NCBI GenBank assembly: GCA_963590165.1
Contig: CAVANO010000031.1
Location: 51,682 to 115,681, forward strand
DNA length: 64,000 nt
Direction: 5' to 3'
Source of the DNA: UBA11524 sp963590165
GTDB lineage: Bacteria > Bacillota > Clostridia > Christensenellales > Aristaeellaceae
Part shown: positions 18,132-26,708 of the stretch, one piece after another
How positions within the stretch are numbered: the stretch's first letter is position 1
How the letters are laid out: every line of letters begins with the position of its first letter
Program-made: the position numbers and the translations under genes
The notes under the pieces: generated by a model
Seen by the model: the letters and a program-made list of their open reading frames with translations, nothing else
The model's database searches: none
Told to the model about the DNA's origin: nothing

Positions 18132-19565
18132 ATGAAGAAAAAGAAGCAAATGCCCTATGGGCTGTATCATCTGCTGACATGCATTCTGGCGGTCGTGATG
18201 GCGGTGCTGCTCATTCTCGTCAGCGAACGCGCGGAAGACAAGTGGTACCTGAAGGCGGATGTATCCTCTGACGGTGTGACGCAGCTGAGCGACTATACGC
18301 TTTCTCACCTCGATGCACTGGAGGAGGACGTGCTGCTCTACCCCGTCTTTTCCGCCGCCTATGACAGCACGGTACGCGACCTCGTAACCGAAACGCTCGC
18401 GAAGATGTCTGCCGTCTGTGAGCACATCCACGTAGAAGAAATCGATCCTGTCACGCAGCCGCAGCGCATTACCGCCCTCAGCGGTGACGCACAGAGCGTT
18501 GAAAACGGCACGATTTTCATCACGAACGAAGATGGCACACGCATTATCCGCCTTGAGCCGGATGACCTGCTCTTCTCGCGCACTGTCATGGACGAGGAAT
18601 ACACCATCTACTGCGGCGAAGCACAGCTCATCGGCGCCATCAGCCGCGTCTGCACGGAAAATCCCGTCGGTGTATGGTTCATCACCGGTCACGGCGAAGC
18701 AAGCGAGGAAGATTGCTCCCTGCTGGCGCTTCAGCTTCGTTCAAACGGCTTCGATGTGCATTCGGGCGAGCTCGGACGCATCTCCCCTGCCGCAACGGAC
18801 ATTCTCCTCCTGATTGACCCGCAGAACGACCTGACCGGCGATGAGGCACAGACGCTTGTCTCCTTCCTCGATGACGGCGGACGTGCGCTCATTGCCTGCG
18901 GTGCCGATACGCCGCTTGACCGCCTGACGCAGTTGCGGACAGTTTGCAGCCTGTACGGGCTGGACTTCCAGTCCGGCTGGGTGGTCGAAAGCACGCAGGA
19001 AAGCACGCGCTATGTTGATTCTCCAGAGCACCTGTCGCCGGCACTTGCTGATGCCCTTGCGGAGGATGTCACCGGGCGTGTCATCCTCCCCCGTGCCTGC
19101 GCACTCGCAACGCCTGCCATTCGTCCGAGCGTCACCGTGACGAAACTGCTGGAGACTTCGACTCGCGCTGTCCTCCACCCGAATGCAGACGGCTCATCCC
19201 TCGATGCGCAGGATAACGACACTTCCGGGCAATTCCTCCTCGGTGCTGTCGCGAAGAAGAGCAGCGGCACGGCGCTGTGCCTGCTTTCCTCTGCGGACAT
19301 GTTCAAGGATGCGACCGAAATCAGCGGCGCGTCCGTACTTGACGCCAGCGATGACCTTGCCCTGCTGACGTGGTGCGTGACTGATATGAGCGATCTTGAC
19401 CAAACTGCCTCGCTCGATGCCGGTGTCAAGCGCCTAGCCGCGCAGCGCATCACGTTCGACAACGCCAGCAGCCGCCAACGTGTCACCATCCTGTCGATTG
19501 CGCTCGTGCCTTGCATACTGCTGATTGTCATGGCGGTCGTGCTCCTGAAAAGGAGGCGGCTCTGA
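18132..19565 (+). CDS. GldG-like ABC transport auxiliary protein
   Basis: A 477-residue protein with one N-terminal membrane helix (about 13-31), a large extracytoplasmic part and a C-terminal helix followed by LLKRRRL. It resembles the GldG / ABC_transp_aux family: FITGHGEASEEDCSLLALQL and DILLLIDPQNDLTGDEAQTL match the Rossmann-like region usually annotated in these proteins. It starts 6 bp after the permease stop and shares one base with the next gene. I infer a role in presenting or sensing substrate outside the membrane. Confidence 0.88.
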   Translation: MKKKKQMPYGLYHLLTCILAVVMAVLLILVSERAEDKWYLKADVSSDGVTQLSDYTLSHLDALEEDVLLYPVFSAAYDSTVRDLVTETLAKMSAVCEHIHVEEIDPVTQPQRITALSGDAQSVENGTIFITNEDGTRIIRLEPDDLLFSRTVMDEEYTIYCGEAQLIGAISRVCTENPVGVWFITGHGEASEEDCSLLALQLRSNGFDVHSGELGRISPAATDILLLIDPQNDLTGDEAQTLVSFLDDGGRALIACGADTPLDRLTQLRTVCSLYGLDFQSGWVVESTQESTRYVDSPEHLSPALADALAEDVTGRVILPRACALATPAIRPSVTVTKLLETSTRAVLHPNADGSSLDAQDNDTSGQFLLGAVAKKSSGTALCLLSSADMFKDATEISGASVLDASDDLALLTWCVTDMSDLDQTASLDAGVKRLAAQRITFDNASSRQRVTILSIALVPCILLIVMAVVLLKRRRL

Positions 19566-20974
19566 TGCGGCGCGGACTTCGCCTGCTGGGAATGCTGCTG
19601 TGCTGCGCAACGCTTTTCGGCGCATACATGCTCCTTGGCAGCAACCAGGCGGCTGAAAGCACACTGCCTGCCGAAGAAGAATCAGCTGCATCCTACTTTC
19701 TGCTGTATCAGGACGCACTGTCGAGCCTCAAAAGCATCACCGTATTGCCAAAAGGCTATGAGAGCTACACCGTCGTATCCGACATGGCTTTCGACGCAAA
19801 CGGCAATCTGCTCGGAGTGTACAATGCGCTTTCTCAGCCGTTTCTGGTGGAAGGCAATGAACTCTTCACACTGAACAGCGATGCATGGCAGATGCTGATT
19901 ATCGCCGCGCAGTACATTCCGGCAACCGCCAGTTATCCGGCACTCGACCGCGATGCATGCGGTCTGACTGACCCGGACGCGGTCATCACCATCCTGCACA
20001 CGGACGGCACGAGCCGCACGCTGCGCATCGGGCATAAAACTTCAGACGGCGCAAGCTGCTATTTCGCCCTCGACGGCGATGACAACGTCTATCTTGTCCC
20101 ATACGACCTGCACGACACGCTATGCAAGCCTCTGCAGGCACATCACACGCTGCCTTCCGCCATCACGGAAAGCACGTCCGACGCGTTGCAAATCGCCGTT
20201 GTGGACGCTTCAAACAGCCGACTCATTTTCTCCAAGGGTACAACGGATAATAGCCTGCTCAAGTGGCATTCGTCTACGCCGCTCGTGCATGACGGCGATA
20301 CCACGCAGATTAATGCGTTCATCGAAGGCGTTTGCGCCATATACGCCGAAGCATACATCACCACCGTGTCCGACATGGAAGGGCTTGCGCTGTACGGGCT
20401 TGATGATCCACGCAGGCTGATTGTCTCCTTCTCGGACGGCACCATCCGTGATATCCACATCGGCAGCGATGCAGGTGACGGCACGGTGTACGTCCGCATG
20501 GACTCGACCGGCGATATCTACACCATTAGCCGCACACAGCTTGCATTCGCTGATGGCTGCGGCGTTGACACGCTCCTGAACCGCTATGTCGCGCTCGTGC
20601 CTGCCTACAACGTTTCGCAAACACTGATCCGCACGACAGATACCCTCTACCTGCTCAGCACCGAGTATTCCGGCGACGATGATACGCTTGGGCAGCGCTG
20701 GCTGTTCAACGGCAAGGACATCTCGCAGGAAGAGTTTTCCTCCTGCTACGCCGCTGTCATCGGGCTGATGTTCGACAAATCCGCCGAGCAGGATGTGTCA
20801 GGCGGTGCGCTGCTGGCGGAAATCACCTTCACACTCCGCAGCGGCAGTACCCAAACGGTACGCTACACAACGTACGATGACTACTACGCCCTTGCAGAAA
20901 CGTCCGGCGGCGGCAGTTTCCTTGTACGGCTGAGCAGCGTCAAAGCCATGCTGTCAACGCTTTCCTCACAGTAA
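19565..20974 (+). CDS. DUF4340 domain protein
   Basis: A 469-residue protein with an N-terminal membrane helix (about 5-24) and extracytoplasmic beta-rich repeats of the DUF4340 family, for example LYGLDDPRRLIVSFSDG, typical of the family. An ATG 18 codons earlier lies in the previous gene; the start at 19565 has AAAAGGAGG upstream and overlaps the GldG-like stop by one base. DUF4340 genes accompany GldA/F/G-like operons; their role is unknown. It ends this operon at a bidirectional terminator. Confidence 0.87.
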   Translation: MRRGLRLLGMLLCCATLFGAYMLLGSNQAAESTLPAEEESAASYFLLYQDALSSLKSITVLPKGYESYTVVSDMAFDANGNLLGVYNALSQPFLVEGNELFTLNSDAWQMLIIAAQYIPATASYPALDRDACGLTDPDAVITILHTDGTSRTLRIGHKTSDGASCYFALDGDDNVYLVPYDLHDTLCKPLQAHHTLPSAITESTSDALQIAVVDASNSRLIFSKGTTDNSLLKWHSSTPLVHDGDTTQINAFIEGVCAIYAEAYITTVSDMEGLALYGLDDPRRLIVSFSDGTIRDIHIGSDAGDGTVYVRMDSTGDIYTISRTQLAFADGCGVDTLLNRYVALVPAYNVSQTLIRTTDTLYLLSTEYSGDDDTLGQRWLFNGKDISQEEFSSCYAAVIGLMFDKSAEQDVSGGALLAEITFTLRSGSTQTVRYTTYDDYYALAETSGGGSFLVRLSSVKAMLSTLSSQ

Positions 20975-20976
20975 GC

Positions 20977-21014
20977 AAAAGGGACCGGCTCCATCTTGAG
21001 CCAGTCCCTTTTTT
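20977..21014. terminator. Bidirectional terminator between convergent genes
   Basis: AAAGGGAC-CGGCTC pairs with GAGCC-AGTCCCTTT; T runs are present on both strands. It serves the DUF4340 operon (+) and the GH5 gene (-). Confidence 0.9.
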
Positions 21015-21023
21015 GTATGTTTT

Positions 21024-22817
21024 TTAATTCATCGGTACATATTCAAAGTCAATTTCAATCGTCTTGATTTCAGCAATAACTTCGTCGTTGCGGTTGATGG
21101 GCGTTGGTGTTGCACCGGCAAGGTTGCCGCCGGGCAGACGCGCCGTCTTCGGTACGCTCGTCACCCATTCGTTGTACAGGTTCACGCGCGTGCAGACGCC
21201 GTCATCGGAGGTCGTGTAGGCACGGCCCTTCAGGCGGTAAATTTCGCCGTTGATGCGAACCTCCTTGATATTGATCAGGTAGTTCGGATAGAGAATTTCG
21301 CCATTGCTGATGCCGATTGCAGCGAACGCGACAGACGCAGAATAGCCCTGCGATGTGCCGGTGAAGTCCAGCCCAACCGTATATTTGCCTTCGCCGGTAA
21401 TCATGGCGTTCGTAGCAACAAGCCCAGCCGTGATGGAATCCGCATTGTAGGTATCGCCGACGCTGTGGGTAATTGCCCAGCCGCCGTCGTTCCACATAAT
21501 CCACGCCATGCAGGTCTGGTCATCGATGACAACTGCATCCTCCTGGAACGTTGCAGGCGCCGCCTCAGCTGCTGCCGTCATAGCTGCCGCTGCTGTCTCC
21601 TGCACGGATGCATAATCAAGGCCTTCTTCTGTGGATTCACGCTTCGATTGGTACATCGCCAGAATTTCGTCATCTGCAAACGTCTGCGTTGTGCGCAGGT
21701 ACAGACCGCTGCAGTCCCACAGGCAGTTTGCAAAATCGTACTTCGTGCAGGCGTCAAGGAAATCCGTGTGATACGCGAGGGTGTTGTCCTTCAGACCATC
21801 GCTGCACGGCAGTGCGCCATATTCGCCGATGACCACACCGAAGCCGGCTTCGGTGAACTTCGTCATTTTCGCCAGCTGCGTGTCAAGGTACTCGTAGTCG
21901 CTCTTCGTGCCCCACTTCGTTGCGCCTGCCGCCGTTGATGCGCCGCAGTACGACCACGGATCATAGTAGTGTACGGACACCATCAGCTTGTTTTCCGCCG
22001 TGTCCGTCGGCATCTGGAAGCGGTCATCGCACGTCTGGTCGATGTTCGTGCCGTAGCCTGCAATGAGCAGCAAACGCTCTGCGTTGTTGCCGCCGGTTGC
22101 GCGAACGACATCCACAAACGCCTGATTGACCTCGTTCGTCAGGGCGTAGCGCTCATCATCCGTCAGATAACTGACAACCGAGTCAGAGCAGTACAGAGCG
22201 GAATTTTCATCAAAGCGGCTGCCCAGTTCCTCGTTTGCGCTCTCGAAGATGACATAGTCAGAGTAATCGCGGAAGCGCTCGGCAATCTGCTGCCACATGC
22301 CCTTGTACGCTTCCATCGCCAGCGTACGGGTTTCCTCGCTCTCCGAGCCGAACATGCCGTACCAGCCGCCGTCCCAGTGGTCATTGATGATGACGTACAT
22401 GCCGGCATTGCGGGCGTAATCAACGACTTCCGCCACACGCTCCATGTAGGCGGCATCGATGGTGTAGTCGCCCTCATAGAGATGCGTCGCATTGGTCATC
22501 CATGCCACCGGAATGCGTAACGTGTCAAAGCCGGCTTCCTTCATGCCGTTGACCATTTCCTGTGTCGTCACCGGCTGACCCCACGATGTTTCGAAGCTCA
22601 GCGGATCCGCCGTTTTCATGCCGCTGTTGCTGTCGCATGCCTCAAGCGTGTTGCCGAGGTTGATGCCGTTGCCCATCAAGCGCGTCGCTTCAAGCGCCGT
22701 CAGTCCATCGCGCATCACGCCGTCATCCGCCGCTTTTGTTTCTTCTACCAGTGCGCCCGTGCAGGAGGTCACCAGCAGTGCTGCCGCCATCAGCAGGCTG
22801 AACAGATGCTTTTTCAT
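21024..22817 (-). CDS. GH5 endo-beta-glucanase lipoprotein
   Basis: A 597-residue secreted enzyme. Signal sequence with lipobox VTSC (Cys19). Catalytic GH5 barrel from about residue 35 to 370: MGNGINLGNTLEA, DTLRIPVAW, YVIINDHWDGGW, ESANEE with the acid/base Glu196, and GVVIGEYGAL with the nucleophile Glu332. After a linker (about 375-420) comes a beta-sandwich module of about 150 residues that looks like a carbohydrate-binding or X-type module, family not assigned. Cellulose or xyloglucan is the likely substrate. An in-frame ATG 28 codons upstream is rejected because AAAGGATGG precedes 22817. It has a consensus promoter and operator-like repeats, and is monocistronic. Confidence 0.93.
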   Translation of the reverse strand: MKKHLFSLLMAAALLVTSCTGALVEETKAADDGVMRDGLTALEATRLMGNGINLGNTLEACDSNSGMKTADPLSFETSWGQPVTTQEMVNGMKEAGFDTLRIPVAWMTNATHLYEGDYTIDAAYMERVAEVVDYARNAGMYVIINDHWDGGWYGMFGSESEETRTLAMEAYKGMWQQIAERFRDYSDYVIFESANEELGSRFDENSALYCSDSVVSYLTDDERYALTNEVNQAFVDVVRATGGNNAERLLLIAGYGTNIDQTCDDRFQMPTDTAENKLMVSVHYYDPWSYCGASTAAGATKWGTKSDYEYLDTQLAKMTKFTEAGFGVVIGEYGALPCSDGLKDNTLAYHTDFLDACTKYDFANCLWDCSGLYLRTTQTFADDEILAMYQSKRESTEEGLDYASVQETAAAAMTAAAEAAPATFQEDAVVIDDQTCMAWIMWNDGGWAITHSVGDTYNADSITAGLVATNAMITGEGKYTVGLDFTGTSQGYSASVAFAAIGISNGEILYPNYLINIKEVRINGEIYRLKGRAYTTSDDGVCTRVNLYNEWVTSVPKTARLPGGNLAGATPTPINRNDEVIAEIKTIEIDFEYVPMN

Positions 22818-22862
22818 CTCGACCCATCCTTTCTTTTGTCCCTTCGCTTGGGAATCAACCGT

Positions 22863-22892
22863 ATTATAGCACTTACGAAATCGTTTTGTCAA
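22863..22892 (-). promoter_or_regulatory. Consensus promoter of the GH5 gene with an internal operator
   Basis: On the minus strand TTGACA (22892-22887), 18-bp spacer, TATAAT (22868-22863). The spacer contains ACAAAACGATTTCGT, a two-fold symmetric AAA-CGA-TTT sequence resembling the repeats at 22982-23016. A repressor bound there would block RNA polymerase. Confidence 0.85.
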
Positions 22893-22910
22893 CCAAATCA
22901 TGTGCTTCTG

Positions 22911-22920
22911 NNNNNNNNNN
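22911..22920. other. Assembly gap of ten N
   Basis: Ten N join two contigs. CTTCTG occurs immediately on both sides, so the contig ends may overlap or the join may be a scaffold link of unknown size. Confidence 0.98.
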
Positions 22921-22981
22921 CTTCTGAAGGCTTTTTTCTGCCAAATATGCCATACTATTTTGAAAAGTCGAACAATTCTCT

Positions 22982-23016
22982 CGAAAAATCGTTTTCGTAT
23001 CGAAAATTGGTTTTCG
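22982..23016. promoter_or_regulatory. Two operator-like inverted repeats
   Basis: CGAAAA-N4-TTTTCG occurs twice, at 22982-22997 and 23001-23016, with centres 19 bp apart. The form is that of a tandem LacI-family or similar operator. They lie upstream of the GH5 promoter across the assembly gap. Confidence 0.65.
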
Positions 23017-23044
23017 TTCTATGATTTGACATGCTAATTTACGA

Positions 23045-23075
23045 AAAAAAACCCTCCGGAAGGATCCGGAAGGCG
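23045..23075 (-). terminator. Terminator of the TrpXYZ-like ABC operon
   Basis: Minus strand CCTTCCGG pairs with CCGGAGGG around six bases, then a run of seven or more T. Confidence 0.9.
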
Positions 23076-23090
23076 TAATGATTGATTTTT

Positions 23091-23885
23091 TCAGCCAAGC
23101 AGCATGCGATCATTGTTCAGCTCGCTGCCGCTTGCTTTTTCGAACATGACCAGCAGATCCTCCACGTGAATCTTTCGCTTCGTTTCAGCATCGATGTCCA
23201 AAATGATTCGACCTTCGTGCATCATGATGGTGCGGTTGCCGTATTCCAGTGCGTCCTTCATGTTGTGCGTGACCATCATGGCGGTCAGGTGGTCTTCATC
23301 AATGATCTTCTTCGTCAGTTTCAGCACGGTTTGCGCCGTCTTGGGGTCAAGCGCAGCGGTATGCTCATCGAGCAGAAGCAGCTTCGGCTTCTTGAGCGTC
23401 GCCATCAGCAGCGTCAGTGCCTGACGCTGACCGCCAGAAAGCAGCCCGACCTTGCTGGTCATGCGATCCTCCAGCCCTAGTCCCAGCGATGCCAGCAATT
23501 CGTGATACTCCTCGCGTTCCTTCCGCGTGATGCCCCACGAAAGCGTGCGGTTTTGTCCTCTGCGGTAGGCAAGCGCAAGGTTCTCCTCGATGTTCATGGT
23601 CGCGGCAGTGCCGGTCATGGGATCCTGAAACACACGTCCGAGGTACTTCGCGCGCTTGAACTCCGGCAAACGCGTCACATTGATGCCGTCAATGACGATG
23701 CTGCCGCCGTCGACCATGAAGGTGCCTGCAACCGCATTGAGCATGGTGGATTTACCGGCACCGTTGCCGCCGATGACTGTCACGAAGTCGCCCTCTGCCA
23801 GATGCAGATCAACGCCCGACAGGGCACGTTTCTCAGTAATGGTACCGGGATTGAAGGTTTTGCTGATGTGATTGATGTCAAGCAT
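23091..23885 (-). CDS. ABC importer ATPase, TrpZ-like (COG1101)
   Basis: A 264-residue ATPase with Walker A GGNGAGKST (about residue 38), signature LLSGGQRQALTL (about 147) and Walker B LLLLDEHTAALD (about 168). The DEHTAALDP wording and the insert YHELLASLGLGLEDR are typical of the COG1101 ATPases that pair with COG4120 permeases and COG2984 binding proteins. GGAGGGG lies upstream of 23885; its ATG overlaps the permease stop by 8 bp. By family, this importer carries an aromatic amino acid or a related small molecule; the substrate is not shown by the sequence. Confidence 0.93.
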   Translation of the reverse strand: MLDINHISKTFNPGTITEKRALSGVDLHLAEGDFVTVIGGNGAGKSTMLNAVAGTFMVDGGSIVIDGINVTRLPEFKRAKYLGRVFQDPMTGTAATMNIEENLALAYRRGQNRTLSWGITRKEREEYHELLASLGLGLEDRMTSKVGLLSGGQRQALTLLMATLKKPKLLLLDEHTAALDPKTAQTVLKLTKKIIDEDHLTAMMVTHNMKDALEYGNRTIMMHEGRIILDIDAETKRKIHVEDLLVMFEKASGSELNNDRMLLG

Positions 23886-24813
23886 CCTTCTTCCCCTCCT
23901 TTTTTGCCTGAGCGGCGCTTGCAAACTTTCCCTTCCAGAACGGAATCGCGAGGAAGATTGCCACAACCAAAGCCGTAATCATCTTCAGATCGTTTGTGTT
24001 CAGGCCGAGCCAGAGCACCACCTGCATGACAATGTAATAGATAATTGCACCGATGGAAACGGCCAGCAGTTTCGTGCCGAAGTTCAGGAAAATCTTGCCG
24101 AAGATGACTTCGCCGATGATAACAGCCGCCAGGCCGATGACGATTGCTCCGCGTCCCATGCTGACGTCCGCAAAGCCCTGATACTGCGCAAGCAGTGCGC
24201 CGGACAGCGCAACCAGACCATTCGAGAGCATCAGACCGACGACTTTGCACGTGTCAGTGTTAATGCCCTGCGCACGCGCCATGTTGCCGTTCGCGCCGGT
24301 TGCTCGCAATGAACTGCCGTATTCCGTACCAAAGAACCAGTACAGAATCAGAATCAGTACGACGGTAATGATCACAAGCAGCAGAATCGGGTTTTCCAGC
24401 GACAGTGAGCGAACGTTGCGCAGCGACACGAGCAAATCATACTTCGTGACGTTGACGGACACATTCGCCTTGTTGCCCATGATGCGTAGGTTGATGGAAT
24501 ACAGTGCAAGCTGCGTCAGGATGCCGGCAAGAATCGCCGGAATACCCATCTTCGTATGGAAGAGACCCGTGACAAGCCCCGTCATCATGCCCACAACAAA
24601 TGCAGCCGCTGCTGCCAGCGCCGCATTCCAGCCGTTAAGGATCAACACGATTGCGACTGCACCGCCCGTTGCGATAGAGCCATCCACCGTCAAATCCGCC
24701 ACATCCAGAATGCGGTAGGTAATGTAAACGCCGATGGCCATGATGCCCCAGATGATACCCTGAGAAACTGCGCCCGGCAAGGCATTCAACAGCTTCATAA
24801 TGTCCAATTCCAC
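23878..24813 (-). CDS. ABC importer permease, TrpY-like (COG4120)
   Basis: A 311-residue membrane protein with eight or nine helices, related to branched-chain amino-acid type permeases. YRILDVADLTVDGSIATGGA (about residues 30-49) is the family signature. I start it at the GTG at 24813, because the only upstream ATG (24831) has the AGGAGG inside its own reading frame; from that AGGAGG the GTG is eight bases away. The gap to the binding-protein gene holds a stem-loop. Together with the ATPase it forms the membrane part of the importer. Confidence 0.9.
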   Translation of the reverse strand: MELDIMKLLNALPGAVSQGIIWGIMAIGVYITYRILDVADLTVDGSIATGGAVAIVLILNGWNAALAAAAAFVVGMMTGLVTGLFHTKMGIPAILAGILTQLALYSINLRIMGNKANVSVNVTKYDLLVSLRNVRSLSLENPILLLVIITVVLILILYWFFGTEYGSSLRATGANGNMARAQGINTDTCKVVGLMLSNGLVALSGALLAQYQGFADVSMGRGAIVIGLAAVIIGEVIFGKIFLNFGTKLLAVSIGAIIYYIVMQVVLWLGLNTNDLKMITALVVAIFLAIPFWKGKFASAAQAKKEGKKDA

Positions 24814-24911
24814 GGATGCTTCCTCCTGCATGCTCGCCTGTAATTTCCGCGCCGCATGATGTTACTTTTTTGATTTAAGCATAGCAAAGCCCGCACAACA
24901 AATAAAGCAGC

Positions 24912-24948
24912 GCCGCAGAAGATCGCCGTCAAGCGTCTCTCCTGCGGC
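24912..24948 (-). promoter_or_regulatory. Stem-loop between binding-protein and permease genes
   Basis: GCCGCAG pairs with CTGCGGC around a 23-base loop on the minus strand, followed by a weak T-rich tract (GCTGCTTTATTTG). Probably a partial terminator or decay barrier that raises binding-protein expression over the membrane parts. Confidence 0.6.
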
Positions 24949-24972
24949 AGCCGTGCTGTGCGGTGCTGCTGT

Positions 24973-25920
24973 TTACTCGATCGGGATGTAGTCTTCCGGC
25001 ACGGTGATGCCCAGTGCCGCGCAGTTTTCTGCGTTGTACTTCTTGGTGAACTGCGGTGCAAATTCAATCTCCATAGTGGAGATGTCCGCGCCGTTGACAA
25101 GAATTTCGTACGCCATTTCACCGGTCTTGTAACCGATGTCATAGTAGCTGATGGTCAGCGTCGCCACGCCGCATCCCTTGCAGATGCCTTCTTCACCGGT
25201 GACGGCAGGCTTGCCGGCAGGTAGCAGGACATTTCCGATTGTCTCGGTATACGCCGCAGCGGTGTTGTCGGTCGGGATATAAACCACATCGCACTCCGTC
25301 GCCTGCTGCGCCATGGACGCAACGTCATTGGAGTCAGTGAAAGCGTATTCTTCGCAGGTGTAGCCCAGCTTTTCCAGTTCGGTCTTGATGACGCCGATCT
25401 GATAGGCGCTGTTCGCCTCAGCAGAGCAGTACAAGAGAGCGACTGTCTTTGCCTCAGGGAAAAGCTCCTGAATCATCGCAGCCTGACCGTCCAGCGGAGC
25501 AAGATCGCTCGTGCCGGAGACGTTCATCTCCGTGTAGCCCTTCCAATCGCTGATATCAAGCGCCGTGCCGTAATGCGAAATGGAGGTACCGAGAATCGGG
25601 ATGTCCGCCGTTGCACTGACGCATGCCTGAAGTGCGGGCGTCGCGTTCGCCAAAATCAAATCGACATTCGCCGCGACAAAGCCATTCGCAATGGTCGCGC
25701 AGGCAGGAATATCATTCGATGCATTCTGTTCGTCAAATACCACGTTGTCGCCGAGCTTGTCGGTCAGCGCGTCGCGGAAACCCTTCGTTGCGGCGTCCAG
25801 TGCTTCATGCTGAACGAGCTGCAAAATACCGACATGGTAAACCTTGTCTTCCGCGGAAGCAGTCACCATGCACGCCAGCGCCAGACACAGCGCCATCACC
25901 AGAGCAAACACTTTCTTCAT
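24973..25920 (-). CDS. ABC importer substrate-binding protein, TrpX-like (COG2984)
   Basis: A 315-residue exported binding protein of the ABC_sub_bind family. Signal sequence MKKVFALVMALCLALACMVT followed by SAED. The family features VGILQLVQHEALDAATKGFRD-type opening, ANATPALQA and a later TDNTAAAYTET are present. The nearest Cys (ALAC) is a weak lipobox. The start at 25920 has AAGGAGG eleven bases upstream; an earlier ATG nine codons up is less well placed. First gene of the importer operon with its own promoter. The substrate may be tryptophan, tyrosine or another small amphipathic molecule (family knowledge, not proved here). Confidence 0.93.
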   Translation of the reverse strand: MKKVFALVMALCLALACMVTASAEDKVYHVGILQLVQHEALDAATKGFRDALTDKLGDNVVFDEQNASNDIPACATIANGFVAANVDLILANATPALQACVSATADIPILGTSISHYGTALDISDWKGYTEMNVSGTSDLAPLDGQAAMIQELFPEAKTVALLYCSAEANSAYQIGVIKTELEKLGYTCEEYAFTDSNDVASMAQQATECDVVYIPTDNTAAAYTETIGNVLLPAGKPAVTGEEGICKGCGVATLTISYYDIGYKTGEMAYEILVNGADISTMEIEFAPQFTKKYNAENCAALGITVPEDYIPIE

Positions 25921-25988
25921 ATGGGGAAACCTCCTTCTGTGCTTCACGTAGCCGAGCGTTTTTTTCGCTCCGCTGTCCTACAAGTAAA

Positions 25989-26017
25989 AGTTTACCTGAT
26001 TTATGCGAACATGTCAA
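25989..26017 (-). promoter_or_regulatory. Promoter of the TrpXYZ-like operon
   Basis: Minus strand TTGACA (26017-26012), 17-bp spacer, TAAACT (25994-25989). The 65-nt leader holds GAGCG-A7-CGCTC (25954-25970), a small hairpin; no T-box or known riboswitch is seen. Confidence 0.82.
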
Positions 26018-26073
26018 GTACGGTAGCAGAAAAGGACAAGAAGAAAACATTAGGCATACAAGCGTTTATTTTC

Positions 26074-26241
26074 TTAAGGTAATACCGCACAAATGAGGTG
26101 GTACGATGAACAATGAATTTTGTGTCAGATGCAATTGCAAAAATCGAAGGTTTACTGGATGTAAATCGAGATTTTTGCAAGCCGCAGATGGCGCAAAAGG
26201 CATGTTCAGCGGTGCCGCCGAATTGTGCGGTATTGCCTTAA
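26074..26241. mobile_element. 168-bp symmetric hairpin element, MITE candidate
   Basis: The ends are 19-bp inverted repeats with one mismatch, TTAAGGTAATACCGCACAA (26074-26092) and its complement (26223-26241). An inner 11-bp inverted repeat, TTGCAAAAATC (26135-26145) and GATTTTTGCAA (26170-26180), has exactly the same centre (26157.5), and the core GTTTAC-TGGAT-GTAAAT pairs again. TTAA at both ends could be a target-site duplication. No transposase is encoded. Most likely a miniature inverted-repeat element; a structured RNA is the alternative. Confidence 0.75.
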
Positions 26242-26401
26242 CGCAATAGACACAGCACATCCGACCTGCGTAGCCACGATCATGATGTTTCCGCCGTCTG
26301 CCGCGAGTCACTCGAACCGATTTTCAGCCCCGTAAATGGACACGAAGACATCATCATCATAAGCAGCTATGCTTTTCGCAACATTTCACTTTTTCAAGCA
26401 C

Positions 26402-26428
26402 AAAAAAAAGACCCGCTTTCGCAGGTCT
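26402..26428 (-). terminator. Terminator of tRNA-Thr
   Basis: AGACCTGC-GAAA-GCGGGTCT hairpin with a GAAA tetraloop followed by about seven T on the minus strand, five bases after the tRNA 3' end. Confidence 0.93.
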
Positions 26429-26433
26429 TGGGA

Positions 26434-26506
<73 letters not shown>

Positions 26507-26528
26507 ATTCGTTGCTGACAACATTGAT

Positions 26529-26557
26529 ATAATAGCACAATTGCAGAAAAAAATCAA
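26529..26557 (-). promoter_or_regulatory. Promoter of tRNA-Thr
   Basis: TTGATT (26557-26552), 17 bp, TATTAT (26534-26529) on the minus strand, ending 23 bp before the tRNA. Confidence 0.75.
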
Positions 26558-26631
26558 GGGGTAAATTGAAAAAATATTGATGTTTTTTCGCAGGTTTTTG
26601 AATAGCACACGTTTCTTTTTCTCCTGCAACA

Positions 26632-26668
26632 TGCTATAATACCTTCACATCCCTGTTTTTCGGGATGT
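26632..26668 (+). promoter_or_regulatory. Extended -10 promoter and leader hairpin of the PTS IIC-like gene
   Basis: TGC-TATAAT (-10 at 26635-26640) followed by the hairpin ACATCCC/GGGATGT (26647-26668) at the very start of the mRNA. The hairpin may stabilise the 5' end; it has no T run of terminator quality. Confidence 0.65.
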
Positions 26669-26708
26669 TTGCATGGTTTGCTGCTCTTTTTGAAGGAGGC
26701 TTTGAAAT

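Noticed and set aside
25921..25988. T-box or tryptophan riboswitch before the TrpXYZ-like operon
   Set aside because: The leader is only about 65 nt with one small hairpin; no T-box motif or specifier loop is present.
26245..26400. Degraded gene fragment on the minus strand beside the hairpin element
   Set aside because: One frame reads a short peptide (VFVSIYGAENRFE) but has a stop soon after and no recognisable family.
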